DNA of 39,522 nucleotides from Lachnospiraceae bacterium (GCA_021199235.1 JAJQIL010000001.1:1-39522), one strand, 5' to 3'. Positions 17,885-27,196 are shown, numbered from the stretch's first letter. A program made the numbers and translations. Notes: generated from the letters alone by a model not told the origin.

Positions 17885-17960
17885 GTTCATGCGCAGGAGT
17901 CGACAAACCGTCGCCTGTTCGATTGCATTTATAGTACATTTACCAGGAGAGAAATCAAAT

Positions 17961-20117
17961 ATGCATAAAAAGGAAAAATGGTACATCACAGCGAAAAAGG
18001 CAGATTTTGCCGCGCTGGGAGCCGCATATGGGATTGATCAGGTGACCGCCAGACTGATTCGCAACCGTCTGGAATGGCCATCTGTGGCCGCCCCGGCCCC
18101 CTCTCAGACTGATGACAGTCTGGACGCATCGGTGAATAACGGCGATATGGCACACGCACAGCCGGAGACCATCATTGGCCTGAATGCCGTGGGACAGTAT
18201 CTGCATGGAGGATTGGAGGATCTGCACGATCCTGCGCTGATGAAAGGATGCCCGGAAGCGGCGGCGCTTCTGATCGAGAAAATACAGGACCAGAAAAAGA
18301 TTCGTATCATCGGCGATTATGATATCGACGGCGTCTGCGCGACCTATATTTTATACCGCGCGATTCTGGCCTGCGGCGGCTGCGTCGATTATGAGATTCC
18401 GCACAGGATGAAGGACGGATATGGGCTCAGTATGCATCTGATTGAGCTGGCGTATCAGGAAGAGGTGGATACGATCCTGACCTGTGACAACGGCATCGCC
18501 GCGATTGATGAGATCGCTTTTGCCAGGGAAAAGGGCATGACAGTGATCGTGACTGATCATCATGAACCGTTATTCATTACCGGAGTCTTCAGTCATTCAG
18601 GAAACTCAATTGAGGCCGTCGATCAAAGCCTCCTTTCCGTACAAAATATGGACATCGATTGCGGCAATGAGGATCCGGCATTACGTATATTCTCACCGAC
18701 AGAGCAGCGAATCTACCGTCTTCCACCGGCTGATATTATCGTCAATCCGCATCAGCCGGGATGCCCTTATCCCTATAAAAAACTCTGCGGAGCCGCCGTC
18801 GCATGGAAGGCCATTTGCGAGCTGCATGAGCAGATGTGTGTCACAGACAAGAACAGGAACAGTAATCTGTCGCAAAACAATCTGCCTCAGTCTCGTTTCA
18901 CTGATAATGCGGATTCACAGCAGGATGGGCTGACCAATGGCCTGATCGATGACCTTCTGACCTTTGCAGGCTTTGCAACGGTTGGCGATGTTATGGATCT
19001 GGACGGGGAAAACCGGATTCTCGTAAAAGAAGGACTGAAACGTCTGCGTACCACGAACAATCAGGGTATGGCCGCACTGATCCGCGCAAATGAGCTGAAT
19101 CCGGAGTCTGTTACTTCCTATCATATTGGTTTTGTGCTGGGACCCTGCATTAATGCAAGCGGACGTCTGGACACGGCAAAGCGCTCTTTGAAACTTCTTT
19201 TATCCGAATCAAGAGAGGAAGCGGAGAAGATTGCCGGAGAACTGAAAGAATTAAATGATGAGCGGAAAACGCTTACCCAGCAGGCGGTCGATATGGCCTG
19301 TGCGCAGATTGATTCTGATGAGAGCTACTCCCGTGACCGGGTTCTTGTCCTCTATCTCCCAGACTGCCATGAGAGTATCGCGGGTATCGTTGCAGGGAAA
19401 GTGCGCGAACGTTATTACAAGCCGGTGTTTGTCATTACGGATGCTCATGCTGCTTCCGCATATGCAGCATCAAATGCTGAAAGTCAGGAAACGGAATCCA
19501 TGAATGATACAGAAACCACCGGAAAGGATAACCTGGCCAAAGGTTCCGGCCGTTCAATCGAAGCCTATTCCATGTTTGAGGAGATGGTAAAATGCCAGGA
19601 TCTGTTTCTCAAATTCGGCGGACACCCGATGGCAGCCGGATTTTCCCTTGAACGCAGCCGGATTCCCGAAATGCGCCGGCGGCTGAACGAAATTTGTACC
19701 CTGACAGAGGATGATCTGACCGAAAAGGTGCACATTGACATCGCCATGCCGATCCATTATATATCCGAAAAGGTGATCGACGAGCTCAGCCTTCTGGAAC
19801 CGATTGGGAAAGGCAATGAAAAACCGCTTTTCGCGGATACCTCTCTTTCTTTGCTTTCTGCCCGAATCATAGGGAAGAACAAAAATGTCGTTAAAATGCG
19901 TGTTCAGAATAAGAACGGCAATTCCATAGACGCGTTATATTTTGGAGATCCGGCGCCTTTTCAGGAGTATCTCACAGAAAAATACGGAAAAAACGAGGTA
20001 CAGAATCTTTTCTGGGGACGGATTAATCACATTCAGATGGATTTTACCTATTATCCGTCAGTCAACGAATATATGGGTCGAAAGTCGCTGCAGATCGTGA
20101 TTAAAAATTATCGTTGA
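17961..20117 (+). CDS. recJ: Single-stranded-DNA-specific exonuclease RecJ
   Basis: RecJ degrades single-stranded DNA 5'-to-3' in recombination and repair. The DHH-family metal motifs are present: GDYDIDGVCATY (motif I), CDNGIAA (II), VTDHHEP (III) and the later GSIEAY-type DHHA1 region with FGGHPMAAGFSL. A C-terminal OB-fold-like segment follows. The ATG at 17961 has AGGAGAG about 10 nt upstream and gives the plausible start MHKKEKWYI; the open frame runs up to 17850 through the hairpin. At 718 residues the protein is well above the roughly 570-600 common in the group. Polar, Ser/Asn/Asp/Gln-rich insertions are visible at about residues 46-65, 203-253, 293-327 and 495-529, all between rather than within the catalytic motifs. 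Confidence 0.93.
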   Translation: MHKKEKWYITAKKADFAALGAAYGIDQVTARLIRNRLEWPSVAAPAPSQTDDSLDASVNNGDMAHAQPETIIGLNAVGQYLHGGLEDLHDPALMKGCPEAAALLIEKIQDQKKIRIIGDYDIDGVCATYILYRAILACGGCVDYEIPHRMKDGYGLSMHLIELAYQEEVDTILTCDNGIAAIDEIAFAREKGMTVIVTDHHEPLFITGVFSHSGNSIEAVDQSLLSVQNMDIDCGNEDPALRIFSPTEQRIYRLPPADIIVNPHQPGCPYPYKKLCGAAVAWKAICELHEQMCVTDKNRNSNLSQNNLPQSRFTDNADSQQDGLTNGLIDDLLTFAGFATVGDVMDLDGENRILVKEGLKRLRTTNNQGMAALIRANELNPESVTSYHIGFVLGPCINASGRLDTAKRSLKLLLSESREEAEKIAGELKELNDERKTLTQQAVDMACAQIDSDESYSRDRVLVLYLPDCHESIAGIVAGKVRERYYKPVFVITDAHAASAYAASNAESQETESMNDTETTGKDNLAKGSGRSIEAYSMFEEMVKCQDLFLKFGGHPMAAGFSLERSRIPEMRRRLNEICTLTEDDLTEKVHIDIAMPIHYISEKVIDELSLLEPIGKGNEKPLFADTSLSLLSARIIGKNKNVVKMRVQNKNGNSIDALYFGDPAPFQEYLTEKYGKNEVQNLFWGRINHIQMDFTYYPSVNEYMGRKSLQIVIKNYR

Positions 20118-20137
20118 CGCATGCATATAACTATTTC

Positions 20138-20167
20138 TTGACAAAGACAGTCTTACAGGCATAAAAT
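20138..20167 (+). promoter_or_regulatory. Promoter of leuS
   Basis: A perfect TTGACA -35 box (20138-20143) and a TAAAAT -10 box (20162-20167) are spaced 18 bp. The leader is about 95 nt, too short for a full T-box, and no T-box sequence was seen, so control by uncharged tRNA is not supported. Confidence 0.75.
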
Positions 20168-20268
20168 AGCGGTTGAGTGAAAAGGCATGTTACAAAATCA
20201 GAAAATTCCGGATTTCATCCTTATATATAAAGGTCGTGAACATCCGGTTAAAATGGAGGAGTGAAAAA

Positions 20269-22683
20269 ATGGCAGCACCGTACAACCACAGAGCCATCGA
20301 GCAGAAATGGAAAGCGCACTGGGAGGAGCACCCGGTGAATGTTGACGATGGAAAGAAGCCGAAATATTACTGTCTGGATATGTTTCCCTATCCGTCCGGC
20401 AACGGCCTTCATGTAGGCCACTGGAGAGGATATGTGATCTCCGATGTCTGGAGCCGCTATAAACTGATGCAGGGCTATTACCTGATCCATCCGATGGGCT
20501 GGGACGCTTTCGGACTTCCGGCGGAGAATTTTGCGATTAAAAATCACGTTCATCCGGCCATTTCGACAGCCGAGAATGTGAAAAAGATCAAGCAGCAGAT
20601 TCAGGATATCTCAGCGATCTATGACTGGGACCGTGAGGTCAATACGACCGATCCTGAGTTCTATAAATGGACACAGTGGATTTTTGTACAGATGTTCAAA
20701 AATGGCCTTGCCTATGAGAAGGAATTCCCGATCAACTGGTGTCCGTCCTGCAAGACCGGCCTTGCGAATGAGGAGGTCGTAAATGGCTGCTGTGAGCGCT
20801 GCGGCTCTCCGGTAACGAAGAAAAACATGCGTCAGTGGATGCTGCGCATTACCAAATACGCGGATCGTCTGCTGAATGATCTGGATAAGCTTGACTGGCC
20901 GGAAAAGGTTAAGAAGATGCAGACCGACTGGATCGGCAAATCCTACGGTGCGGAAGTTGAATTCCCGGTGGACGGCCGTGACGAGAAGATTACGGTCTAT
21001 ACGACCCGTCCGGATACGCTTCACGGAGCGACCTTCATGGTGCTTGCACCGGAGCATGCGCTTGCCGCCTCTCTGGCAACACCGGAAACGAAGGAAGCAG
21101 TTGAGAAGTATATCTTTGACTCCTCGATGCGCTCCAATGTTGACCGTATGCAGGACAAGGAGAAGACCGGCGTGTTTACCGGCTCCTATGCGATCAATCC
21201 GCTGAACGGCAAAAAGATCCCGATCTGGCTGTCCGATTATGTACTGGCAGATTATGGTACCGGCGCGATCATGTGCGTTCCGGCACACGACGACCGCGAC
21301 TTTGAATTTGCAACCAAATTCAATATCCCGATCATTCAGGTCATTGCCAGGGATGGTCAGGAGATTGAGAATATGACCGAAGCCTATACGGCTGCTTCCG
21401 GCACGATGATCAATTCCGGCGAGTGGAACGGCATGGAATCTGCTGTGCTGAAAAAGGAAGCGCCGCACATCATCGAGAAGATGGGCATCGGCCGTGCAAC
21501 AGTCAATTACAAGCTGCGTGACTGGGTATTCTCCCGTCAGCGCTACTGGGGCGAGCCGATTCCGATCATCCACTGCCCGCACTGCGGCAATGTTCCGGTG
21601 CCGGAGGAGGAGCTTCCGCTGCGCCTGCCGGATGTGGAATCCTATGAGCCGACCGGCACAGGCGAATCGCCGCTGGCCGCGATCGATGAGTGGGTGAACT
21701 GCAAGTGCCCGGTCTGCGGAGCGGACGCCAAGCGCGAGACGAACACAATGCCGCAGTGGGCCGGATCCTCCTGGTACTTCCTGCGCTATGTGGACAACAA
21801 AAACGACAAAGAGCTGGTTTCCCGTGAGAAAGCGGATAAATATCTGCCGGTCGATATGTATATCGGAGGTGTGGAGCATGCGGTGCTGCATCTTCTGTAT
21901 TCCCGCTTCTACACCAAGTTCCTGTGCGACATCGGTGTGATCGACTTCGATGAGCCGTTCCAGAAGCTGTTCAATCAGGGTATGATCACCGGTAAGAACG
22001 GCATAAAGATGAGTAAGTCCAAGGGCAATGTAGTCTCCCCGGACGATCTCGTTCGCGACTATGGCTGCGATTCCCTGCGTATGTATGAGCTGTTCGTGGG
22101 ACCGCCGGAACTCGACGCCGAATGGGACGACCGCGGCATCGACGGCGTATACCGTTTCCTGAACCGTTTCTGGAAGCTGGCGTGCGACAGTCTGGAAGCG
22201 AATGTGGCAGAGACAAAAGAGATGGTCAAGCTTCGTCACAAGCTCGTGTACGACATCACACAGCGTCTGGAAAGCTTCAGTCTGAATACCGTAATCTCCG
22301 GCTTCATGGAGTACAACAACAAGCTGATCGATCTGGCAAAGAAGACCGGCGGCATCGACCGTGAGACGATTGAGTCATTTATCCTGCTTCTTGCGCCGTT
22401 TGCTCCGCATATCACCGAGGAATTGTGGGAGATGTACGGACATGCCGATTCTGTCTTTCACAACGAATGGCCGAAGGCAGACGAAGATGCGATGAAAGAG
22501 GATGAGATCGAGATTCCGGTGCAGATCAACGGCAAGACAAGAGTGGTCATCACCATCCCGGTCGACATCTCCAAAGAGGACGCGATCGCCAAAGGCAGGG
22601 AGGCACTCGGCGATAAGCTTTCCGGCAATGTTGTCAAGGAAATCTATGTGCCGAAGAAGATTGTGAACCTGGTTGTAAAATAA
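20269..22683 (+). CDS. leuS: Leucyl-tRNA synthetase
   Basis: The enzyme charges tRNA-Leu with leucine. The 804-residue protein is a bacterial-type class I synthetase: the HIGH motif is HVGH at 48-51 (in PYPSGNGLHVGHWRGY). A zinc-ribbon-like set of cysteines follows (CPSCKTGLANEEVVNGCCERCG), then the editing (CP1) domain with TTRPDTLHGATFMVLAPEH, a second Cys set (CPHCG, CPVCG), and KMSKS at 580-584. The C-terminal PVQINGKTRVVITIP domain completes it. The ATG at 20269 is 8 nt after TGGAGGA; the open frame upstream to 20173 has no support. It has its own promoter and a strong terminator. Confidence 0.97.
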   Translation: MAAPYNHRAIEQKWKAHWEEHPVNVDDGKKPKYYCLDMFPYPSGNGLHVGHWRGYVISDVWSRYKLMQGYYLIHPMGWDAFGLPAENFAIKNHVHPAISTAENVKKIKQQIQDISAIYDWDREVNTTDPEFYKWTQWIFVQMFKNGLAYEKEFPINWCPSCKTGLANEEVVNGCCERCGSPVTKKNMRQWMLRITKYADRLLNDLDKLDWPEKVKKMQTDWIGKSYGAEVEFPVDGRDEKITVYTTRPDTLHGATFMVLAPEHALAASLATPETKEAVEKYIFDSSMRSNVDRMQDKEKTGVFTGSYAINPLNGKKIPIWLSDYVLADYGTGAIMCVPAHDDRDFEFATKFNIPIIQVIARDGQEIENMTEAYTAASGTMINSGEWNGMESAVLKKEAPHIIEKMGIGRATVNYKLRDWVFSRQRYWGEPIPIIHCPHCGNVPVPEEELPLRLPDVESYEPTGTGESPLAAIDEWVNCKCPVCGADAKRETNTMPQWAGSSWYFLRYVDNKNDKELVSREKADKYLPVDMYIGGVEHAVLHLLYSRFYTKFLCDIGVIDFDEPFQKLFNQGMITGKNGIKMSKSKGNVVSPDDLVRDYGCDSLRMYELFVGPPELDAEWDDRGIDGVYRFLNRFWKLACDSLEANVAETKEMVKLRHKLVYDITQRLESFSLNTVISGFMEYNNKLIDLAKKTGGIDRETIESFILLLAPFAPHITEELWEMYGHADSVFHNEWPKADEDAMKEDEIEIPVQINGKTRVVITIPVDISKEDAIAKGREALGDKLSGNVVKEIYVPKKIVNLVVK

Positions 22684-22701
22684 TTATTTCAATAATACGA
22701 T

Positions 22702-22738
22702 AACGCCGCAGAGCATGGTTATTCTGCGGCGTTTTTTT
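22702..22738 (+). terminator. Rho-independent terminator of leuS
   Basis: ACGCCGCAGA (22703-22712) pairs with TCTGCGGCGT (22723-22732), followed by a run of seven Ts. A textbook terminator 20 nt after the stop codon. Confidence 0.93.
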
Positions 22739-22828
22739 CCCTGATTTTTTTTCTTTTTGATTTTCATACATCATGCAGACCTTTTGATTACAGTGATATC
22801 AGACTGCCGGGCGCGAAGGATTGTATTA

Positions 22829-23209
22829 TTATGATGTCGCTGCTTTTTCAAAGAACAGTCCTGTAAGAAACCAGATCGGTGCGTAGTCCAACCGGATGAC
22901 GCCATTCACCTGATAAGGAGAATCACTGTAATCCCAGGGGCATTTTCCCCTCTTTTTCAAAAATGATCCGGATGTATATTCCACTGCGAAAATTCCCAGC
23001 ATATAAATGAATCCTCGTGTAAATGTATCAAATTTTTTCAATACATGAGAAAGCGGAGCAATCAGGGATGCCAATCCGTAGATAGGAAACATCCGCAGGG
23101 AAGAGATTCCTGTCAGTTTCGGATCATGATTGATCAGGGAATGAAGACCGGTCTAGAACACTTCCATACACCAGCCGTACATTCCACAGCGTATAAAACG
23201 GTTTTTCAT
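22829..23209 (-). pseudogene. CmpB-like ABC-transporter membrane protein, interrupted by an amber codon
   Basis: Read from the ATG at 23209, which has AGGAGGT just upstream, the frame encodes MKNRFIRCGMYGWCMEVF and then TAG at 23153-23155. It continues in the same frame as TGLHSLLNHDPKLTG...RMFPIYGLASLIAP to 22829. The whole resembles the putative ABC-transporter type IV / CmpB family of small membrane proteins (GWCxEV, MFPIYG, the FxxRGKCPWDYSDSPYQVNG segment). In that family the residue after EVF/EVI is usually Trp, so a single TGG-to-TAG change would explain the break. Translation from the internal Met (23092) would give only 87 residues without the first helix. Whole product would be 126 residues. 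Loss of function is inferred; a sequencing error is possible. Confidence 0.75.
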
Positions 23210-23280
23210 TTGTACCTCCTGCTGCTGTATTTGCCGCAACTGCACAGGTAGTGTTTGAGAATAACCGAAATAATATACGT

Positions 23281-24324
23281 TCAGGAGACGCATGACAGAA
23301 TCTTCCTGCTCAAAGCAGCGGAAAGCTGGTGAATACAAAAGCCGGAAAGAAAAGACAGCACAAATACAAGCCCGGTCGCAAGAAGTCCTCTCCACCAGTA
23401 TTCTGAAGCCGGATAGCCTTTATTCCAGGAGAAGATTGTCTGATCAAATACGCAGGAAATCAGGTACATTTCCAGAGTAACACTGGATATTACTGCTGCA
23501 GCCCTGCAGATCAGTTGAGATCGACATTCAATCTGATAGAAAGCCAGAAACAACAGCACTGTGATCCCCGCAGTCCCTGCGTGGTTATAACTGATCGTAT
23601 AGCCATCCCCCATTTTAGCGCCATGACCGGTCGCCTGATTGATCAGTGCAAAGACCAGGGCAATTGCTGCAACACCTGCAAAGCACAGGATGCGATTCAC
23701 CTTCGGCTGATAGGTTCGGATATAACAGCCGATCATATAATAGGTAAGAAAATACAGATTTACCCAGTAATTCGGTATGATATTCAATGTGTTTTCACCA
23801 TCCAGAATCAGAACATTCACAGTTTTGGGAAGGATTGTAAGGAAAACCATGACTGCCAGCATCAGCTGGTGCATTTTCTTTGAACCGGCTGCTTTCCACG
23901 CAAGATTTACAAACGGACTAAGAAGCAAAAGACCAATATACATTTCGATATACCATCCGTAATTTGCGCCGGAATAATCAAAGAATTCCACCGCCCAGGC
24001 ATACAGGCTTTTCTCTGTGCCATCGATGAGAATTTTATATCCGATGCAAATAAAGGAAATGACCGCCCATGAAATAAGAATTGGCAGCAGCGAAAAATAA
24101 TATCTACGGGACCATGGCTTTTCGCATTTCAGATAGCCGGTGATCATAAGAAACATCGGGACACAGCTCATAAAAATGATTCGACCGCAGACTGCGGCAA
24201 TCATAAAGGGACTGTCTACCGGCTGACTGTAAAATCCATTTCGAAGAAAAAAATGCAGCCAATAAAGCAGGCACAAAGCCAGAATGCGGACTGCGTCCAT
24301 ACCAAATAATCGTTTCTTTTCCAT
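23281..24324 (-). CDS. Acyltransferase family 3 membrane protein
   Basis: The 347-residue protein has about ten membrane helices and an N-terminus (FGMDAVRILALCLLYWLHF) that fits the acyltransferase-3 family, which O-acylates cell-wall or exported glycans and small molecules. The conserved early His is present in YWLHFFLRNGF, and SCVPMFLMITGYL matches the next helix with its Arg/Gly pattern. GGGAGGAA lies before the ATG. The substrate cannot be deduced. It is followed 71 bp later by the broken CmpB-like gene in the same direction, so the two may have been one transcript. Confidence 0.85.
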   Translation of the reverse strand: MEKKRLFGMDAVRILALCLLYWLHFFLRNGFYSQPVDSPFMIAAVCGRIIFMSCVPMFLMITGYLKCEKPWSRRYYFSLLPILISWAVISFICIGYKILIDGTEKSLYAWAVEFFDYSGANYGWYIEMYIGLLLLSPFVNLAWKAAGSKKMHQLMLAVMVFLTILPKTVNVLILDGENTLNIIPNYWVNLYFLTYYMIGCYIRTYQPKVNRILCFAGVAAIALVFALINQATGHGAKMGDGYTISYNHAGTAGITVLLFLAFYQIECRSQLICRAAAVISSVTLEMYLISCVFDQTIFSWNKGYPASEYWWRGLLATGLVFVLSFLSGFCIHQLSAALSRKILSCVS

Positions 24325-24513
24325 AACTCATTCCTCCCGATAAAGCTCCACTCGATTTCGATGAAATTGTAATTTCTGTTCAAAAACACATTAATGATAA
24401 CATTGTAACACCATTTCTGTTAGATTTCTTTGTTAAATCCTTAATTTTCTTCAAAGACTGTTCTTAATGCCGATTGCATAGGAAAAGGAACCGGAAAAAT
24501 TGATGCTGCTGTA

Positions 24514-24541
24514 TTGAAAAATAATGGAATTATTGTATGAT
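24514..24541 (+). promoter_or_regulatory. Probable promoter of the GH125 gene
   Basis: TTGAAA (24514-24519) and TATGAT (24536-24541) are 16 bp apart, about 60 bp before the start codon. The rest of 24325-24513 is AT-rich and should hold the divergent acyltransferase promoter, which I could not place. Confidence 0.5.
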
Positions 24542-24601
24542 TGTAAACAGTGAAGATTACTGAACAGCGGCAAAAATATGATCAGAAGGAGCAGTATTTC
24601 C

Positions 24602-25921
24602 ATGCATAAGGATTCGATATCAGAAGAACAATTAAGTGAATTACCCTCTGTGAAAAAGCTGATTTCTGCGGTAAAAAAGCAGCTGGAAGAAGAAGGACTG
24701 GAGGTTGGGCAGACATTTGAAAACTGCTTTAAAAGTACGCTGGATACGACCATCCGGCAGGAAGAGGATGGGACGACCTTTATCATCACAGGTGATATTC
24801 CTGCGATGTGGCTGCGGGATTCAACCTGTCAGGTGCGGCCCTACCTGCTCCTGTCCGGAGAAGACGATATGATTGCGGACATGCTGGAAGGTCTGATCCG
24901 GCGGCAGATTCGGTGTATTCTGACCGACCCTTACGCGAACGCTTTCAACGAAACGGCAAACGGGCAGGGCTGGCAGGACGACAGGACGGATATGAAGCCG
25001 GAGGTGTGGGAGAGAAAGTTTGAAATTGATTCGCTGTGTTATCCCGTTCAGCTTGCCTGGCTGTTCTGGAAAAACAGCGGCAGAATCTCTCATTTTACAG
25101 AAGAATTTCTGGCAGCCGCAAAGACGATCATGCGGGTGTTCCGGACAGAGCAGGACCATGAAAACCGGTCGGATTATCGTTTTGAGCGGAGCAACTGCGT
25201 CTATACCGATACCCTTTCAAGAGATGGAAAGGGAGCGCTGGTAAAACCAAATACCGGTCTGATCTGGTCCGGTTTCCGGCCAAGTGATGACGCCTGTGTC
25301 TACGGATATCTGATCCCATCCAATATGTTTGCGGCCGTGATCCTGGAATACTTGGCAGAGATCGCAGCTTCCGTCTATCAGGATGAGCTACTTGCCTCCG
25401 AAGCAGCGGCTTTCGCAAAAGAACTGCGGGCGGCGATTGAGAGGGAGGCTGTCGTGCCGATGGGAGATAAGCTGGAGCCTTTTTACGCATATGAGGTCGA
25501 TGGATATGGACAGTATCTGATTATGGACGATGCAAATATTCCCAGCCTTTTGTCCATCCCGTATCTGGGCTATTGTCCGGCGGACGATCCTTTGTATCAG
25601 AACACAAAGAAGGTCATCTTAAGCGAAATGAATCCTTATTATTTTAAAGGCCGCCGTCTGGAAGGAATCGGAAGTATCCATACACCGGGCTCAAAGGTCT
25701 GGCATTTGGCCATGGGAATGCAGGGGCTGGTCGCAGAGGATCGGAACGAAAAGAGAAAAATGATCCTCGCAATGGCTGATACTGACGCAGGAACCGGCTT
25801 TATGCATGAGAGTATTGACGCGGATGATCCGCAGATATTTAGCCGCCCATGGTTTGGCTGGGCAAATGCCATCTTTGCGGAGCTGGTGCTGGATTATTGC
25901 AGCTATCCTGTCAGAAAATAA
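24602..25921 (+). CDS. GH125 exo-alpha-1,6-mannosidase
   Basis: Family GH125 enzymes remove terminal alpha-1,6-linked mannose, for example from N-glycan cores or fungal mannan. The 439-residue protein matches over its whole length: an early [20 protein letters not shown] segment at the substrate pocket, the ANGQGWQDD region, [12 protein letters not shown], the [17 protein letters not shown] segment and the C-terminal [14 protein letters not shown], where Glu403 is the likely catalytic base. There is no signal peptide, so it should act in the cytoplasm on imported oligosaccharides. The ATG at 24602 has AAGGAG 10 nt upstream. No transporter or regulator for mannosides lies beside it. Confidence 0.93.
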   Translation: MHKDSISEEQLSELPSVKKLISAVKKQLEEEGLEVGQTFENCFKSTLDTTIRQEEDGTTFIITGDIPAMWLRDSTCQVRPYLLLSGEDDMIADMLEGLIRRQIRCILTDPYANAFNETANGQGWQDDRTDMKPEVWERKFEIDSLCYPVQLAWLFWKNSGRISHFTEEFLAAAKTIMRVFRTEQDHENRSDYRFERSNCVYTDTLSRDGKGALVKPNTGLIWSGFRPSDDACVYGYLIPSNMFAAVILEYLAEIAASVYQDELLASEAAAFAKELRAAIEREAVVPMGDKLEPFYAYEVDGYGQYLIMDDANIPSLLSIPYLGYCPADDPLYQNTKKVILSEMNPYYFKGRRLEGIGSIHTPGSKVWHLAMGMQGLVAEDRNEKRKMILAMADTDAGTGFMHESIDADDPQIFSRPWFGWANAIFAELVLDYCSYPVRK

Positions 25922-25958
25922 ATTCCGGTTGAAGTAGTAACGATCTGAAATCGAATAG

Positions 25959-26018
25959 AAATCCTCGTGAAGAGATATGGGAATCCATATGATTCATGAG
26001 GATTCTTTCTATTTTGAA
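25959..26018 (+). terminator. Terminator of the GH125 gene
   Basis: AATCCTCGTGAA (25960-25971) pairs with TTCATGAGGATT (25993-26004), and ATATGG/CCATAT extends the stem inward. A T-rich tail (CTTTCTATTTT) follows. Confidence 0.75.
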
Positions 26019-26023
26019 TATTT

Positions 26024-26089
26024 TCTAAATACTGCTTGACATAGATCCGCACTTATGATATACAGTATTTAGAAAAAAATCTAAATACT
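26024..26089 (+). promoter_or_regulatory. sdpR-sdpI promoter with three copies of a palindromic half-site
   Basis: TTGACA (26036-26041) and TATACA (26059-26064) are 17 bp apart. The half-site TCTAAATACT occurs at 26024-26033, just upstream of the -35 box, and again at 26080-26089. Its exact inverted copy AGTATTTAGA is at 26064-26073, overlapping the -10 box. The last two form a perfect 10-bp inverted repeat with a 6-nt spacer across the transcription start. This is the expected layout for autorepression by the ArsR-type protein encoded directly downstream; binding itself is inferred. Confidence 0.75.
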
Positions 26090-26103
26090 ATGAAAAGGAG
26101 CTG

Positions 26104-26448
26104 ATGCTTTTGAGCTTTGCGGAGACGTTTAAGGCTTTGTCAGACCCTGTGCGGCGGGACATACTGGAATTATTAAAAAAGAAAAGCCTGTCCGCCGGAG
26201 AGATCGGGAGCCATTTTGACATGACTGGTGCAACTATTTCGTACCACCTGAGCATTTTAAAAAAAGCCGGACTGGTCGAGGAAACTCGTGTCAAAAACTA
26301 TATTTATTATGAACTGAACACCTCTGTTCTGGAGGAGATTATGGTCTGGCTGGCGGATTTACAGGGATATTCCTCTGCTAATAGAAAGACAGAAGTCCTT
26401 CGCAGCGACACACAGCAGAATTTGTCTCCAAAAAACGAGGATGCGTAG
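26104..26448 (+). CDS. sdpR: ArsR/SdpR-family transcriptional repressor
   Basis: A 114-residue winged-helix protein opening with LSFAETFKALSDPVRRDILELLKK. This is the SdpR-type autorepressor branch of the ArsR family, with recognition helix GATISYHLSILKKAGLV. No metal-binding cysteine motif (ELCVCDL type) is present, so it is not a classical arsenic sensor. Two starts are possible: ATG at 26104 is only 3 nt after AAGGAG, while TTG at 26110 is 9 nt after it and fits the family N-terminus better. In Bacillus subtilis SdpR represses the sdpRI operon until SdpI sequesters it; the same logic is inferred here from the adjacent sdpI. The C-terminal 30 residues are polar and variable. Confidence 0.85.
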   Translation: MLLSFAETFKALSDPVRRDILELLKKKSLSAGEIGSHFDMTGATISYHLSILKKAGLVEETRVKNYIYYELNTSVLEEIMVWLADLQGYSSANRKTEVLRSDTQQNLSPKNEDA

Positions 26449-26467
26449 AAAGAGGGAGAATAGAAAA

Positions 26468-27100
26468 ATGTTGAAACAATATCGTAATAGAATTCTGATA
26501 ACAAGTATTGTGATCCTGCTGCCGGTTTTGATTGGCCTGATCAACTGGAATGTGCTGCCGCTGAACATGCCGACCCATTTTGGCTTTGACGGCGAGGCGA
26601 ACGGATGGAGCAACAAATATTTTGCAGTCTTTGGCATCCCGTGCTTTGTGCTTGTCATGCATATGATCTGCGTGTTCGCAACGCTCTTTGATCCCAAAAA
26701 GCAGGAAATCAATGACAAATTACTTGCACTTTTATTCTGGATCTGCCCGGCGACCAGCTGGTTCTGTGCTGCGCTCATTTACAGCAGCGCACTGGGAATC
26801 GCCATCGATGAGATGATCGTCGTGGATCTTTTTATGGCCGCATTCTGTATTGGCATTGGCAATTATCTGCCGAAATGCAGGCAGAATTATACGGTGGGAG
26901 TCAAGCTTCCCTGGACTCTGGCGGACGCAGAGAACTGGAACAAGACCAATCGGCTTGCAGGCTGGCTTTTTGTAGCTGACGGCTTTCTGTGGCTTATTTC
27001 TGTTTTTACCGGATGTGTTGCGGTGCCTTTGGCAGGAATCTTTCTGGCGGCTGTCATTTCGACTGTGTACTCGCTGGTGATTTATCTGAAGAAAAAATAA
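26468..27100 (+). CDS. sdpI: SdpI-family membrane protein (immunity/signalling)
   Basis: The 210-residue protein has six to seven membrane helices. It contains the DUF1648 start (LPVLIGLINWNVLPLNMPTHFGFDGEANGWSNK) and the SdpI signature YTVGVKLPWTLADAENWNKTNRLAGWLFV. In B. subtilis SdpI protects against the SdpC toxin and recruits SdpR to the membrane. No sdpC-like toxin gene is present here, so this looks like an orphan protection or sensing pair. The ATG at 26468 follows AGAGGGAGAA; an upstream in-frame ATG at 26441 overlaps the end of the repressor gene and has a poorer site. Confidence 0.88.
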   Translation: MLKQYRNRILITSIVILLPVLIGLINWNVLPLNMPTHFGFDGEANGWSNKYFAVFGIPCFVLVMHMICVFATLFDPKKQEINDKLLALLFWICPATSWFCAALIYSSALGIAIDEMIVVDLFMAAFCIGIGNYLPKCRQNYTVGVKLPWTLADAENWNKTNRLAGWLFVADGFLWLISVFTGCVAVPLAGIFLAAVISTVYSLVIYLKKK

Positions 27101-27124
27101 CGAAATTATGAGAGTTTTCTGTCC

Positions 27125-27196
27125 CGATTTTAGGGAAATCGAGGACGCAGCCCGCGTGGGCGAGTAGGAGCCGAGAAACCGCCTCCTGCTCGATTT
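27125..27196. terminator. Structured intergenic region between convergent sdpI and the GcvT-like gene
   Basis: CGATTT/AAATCG (27125-27130 / 27136-27141), CGAGTAGGAG/CTCCTGCTCG (27161-27170 / 27183-27192, one G-U pair) and an outer AAATCGAG/CTCGATTT (27136-27143 / 27189-27196) can form alternative stems. The U-runs are poor, so it may be a weak bidirectional terminator. Confidence 0.45.

Noticed and set aside
20118-20268. T-box leader before leuS
   Set aside because: The leader is only about 95 nt after the predicted start and lacks a T-box sequence or terminator hairpin.
20611-22239. 542-codon open frame on the minus strand across leuS
   Set aside because: It lies wholly inside the strongly supported leuS coding sequence and its translation is Arg/His/Ile-rich without motifs: a codon-bias shadow.
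26104-26448. Arsenic-responsive ArsR
   Set aside because: It lacks the metal-binding cysteine motif and is paired with sdpI rather than arsenic efflux genes.
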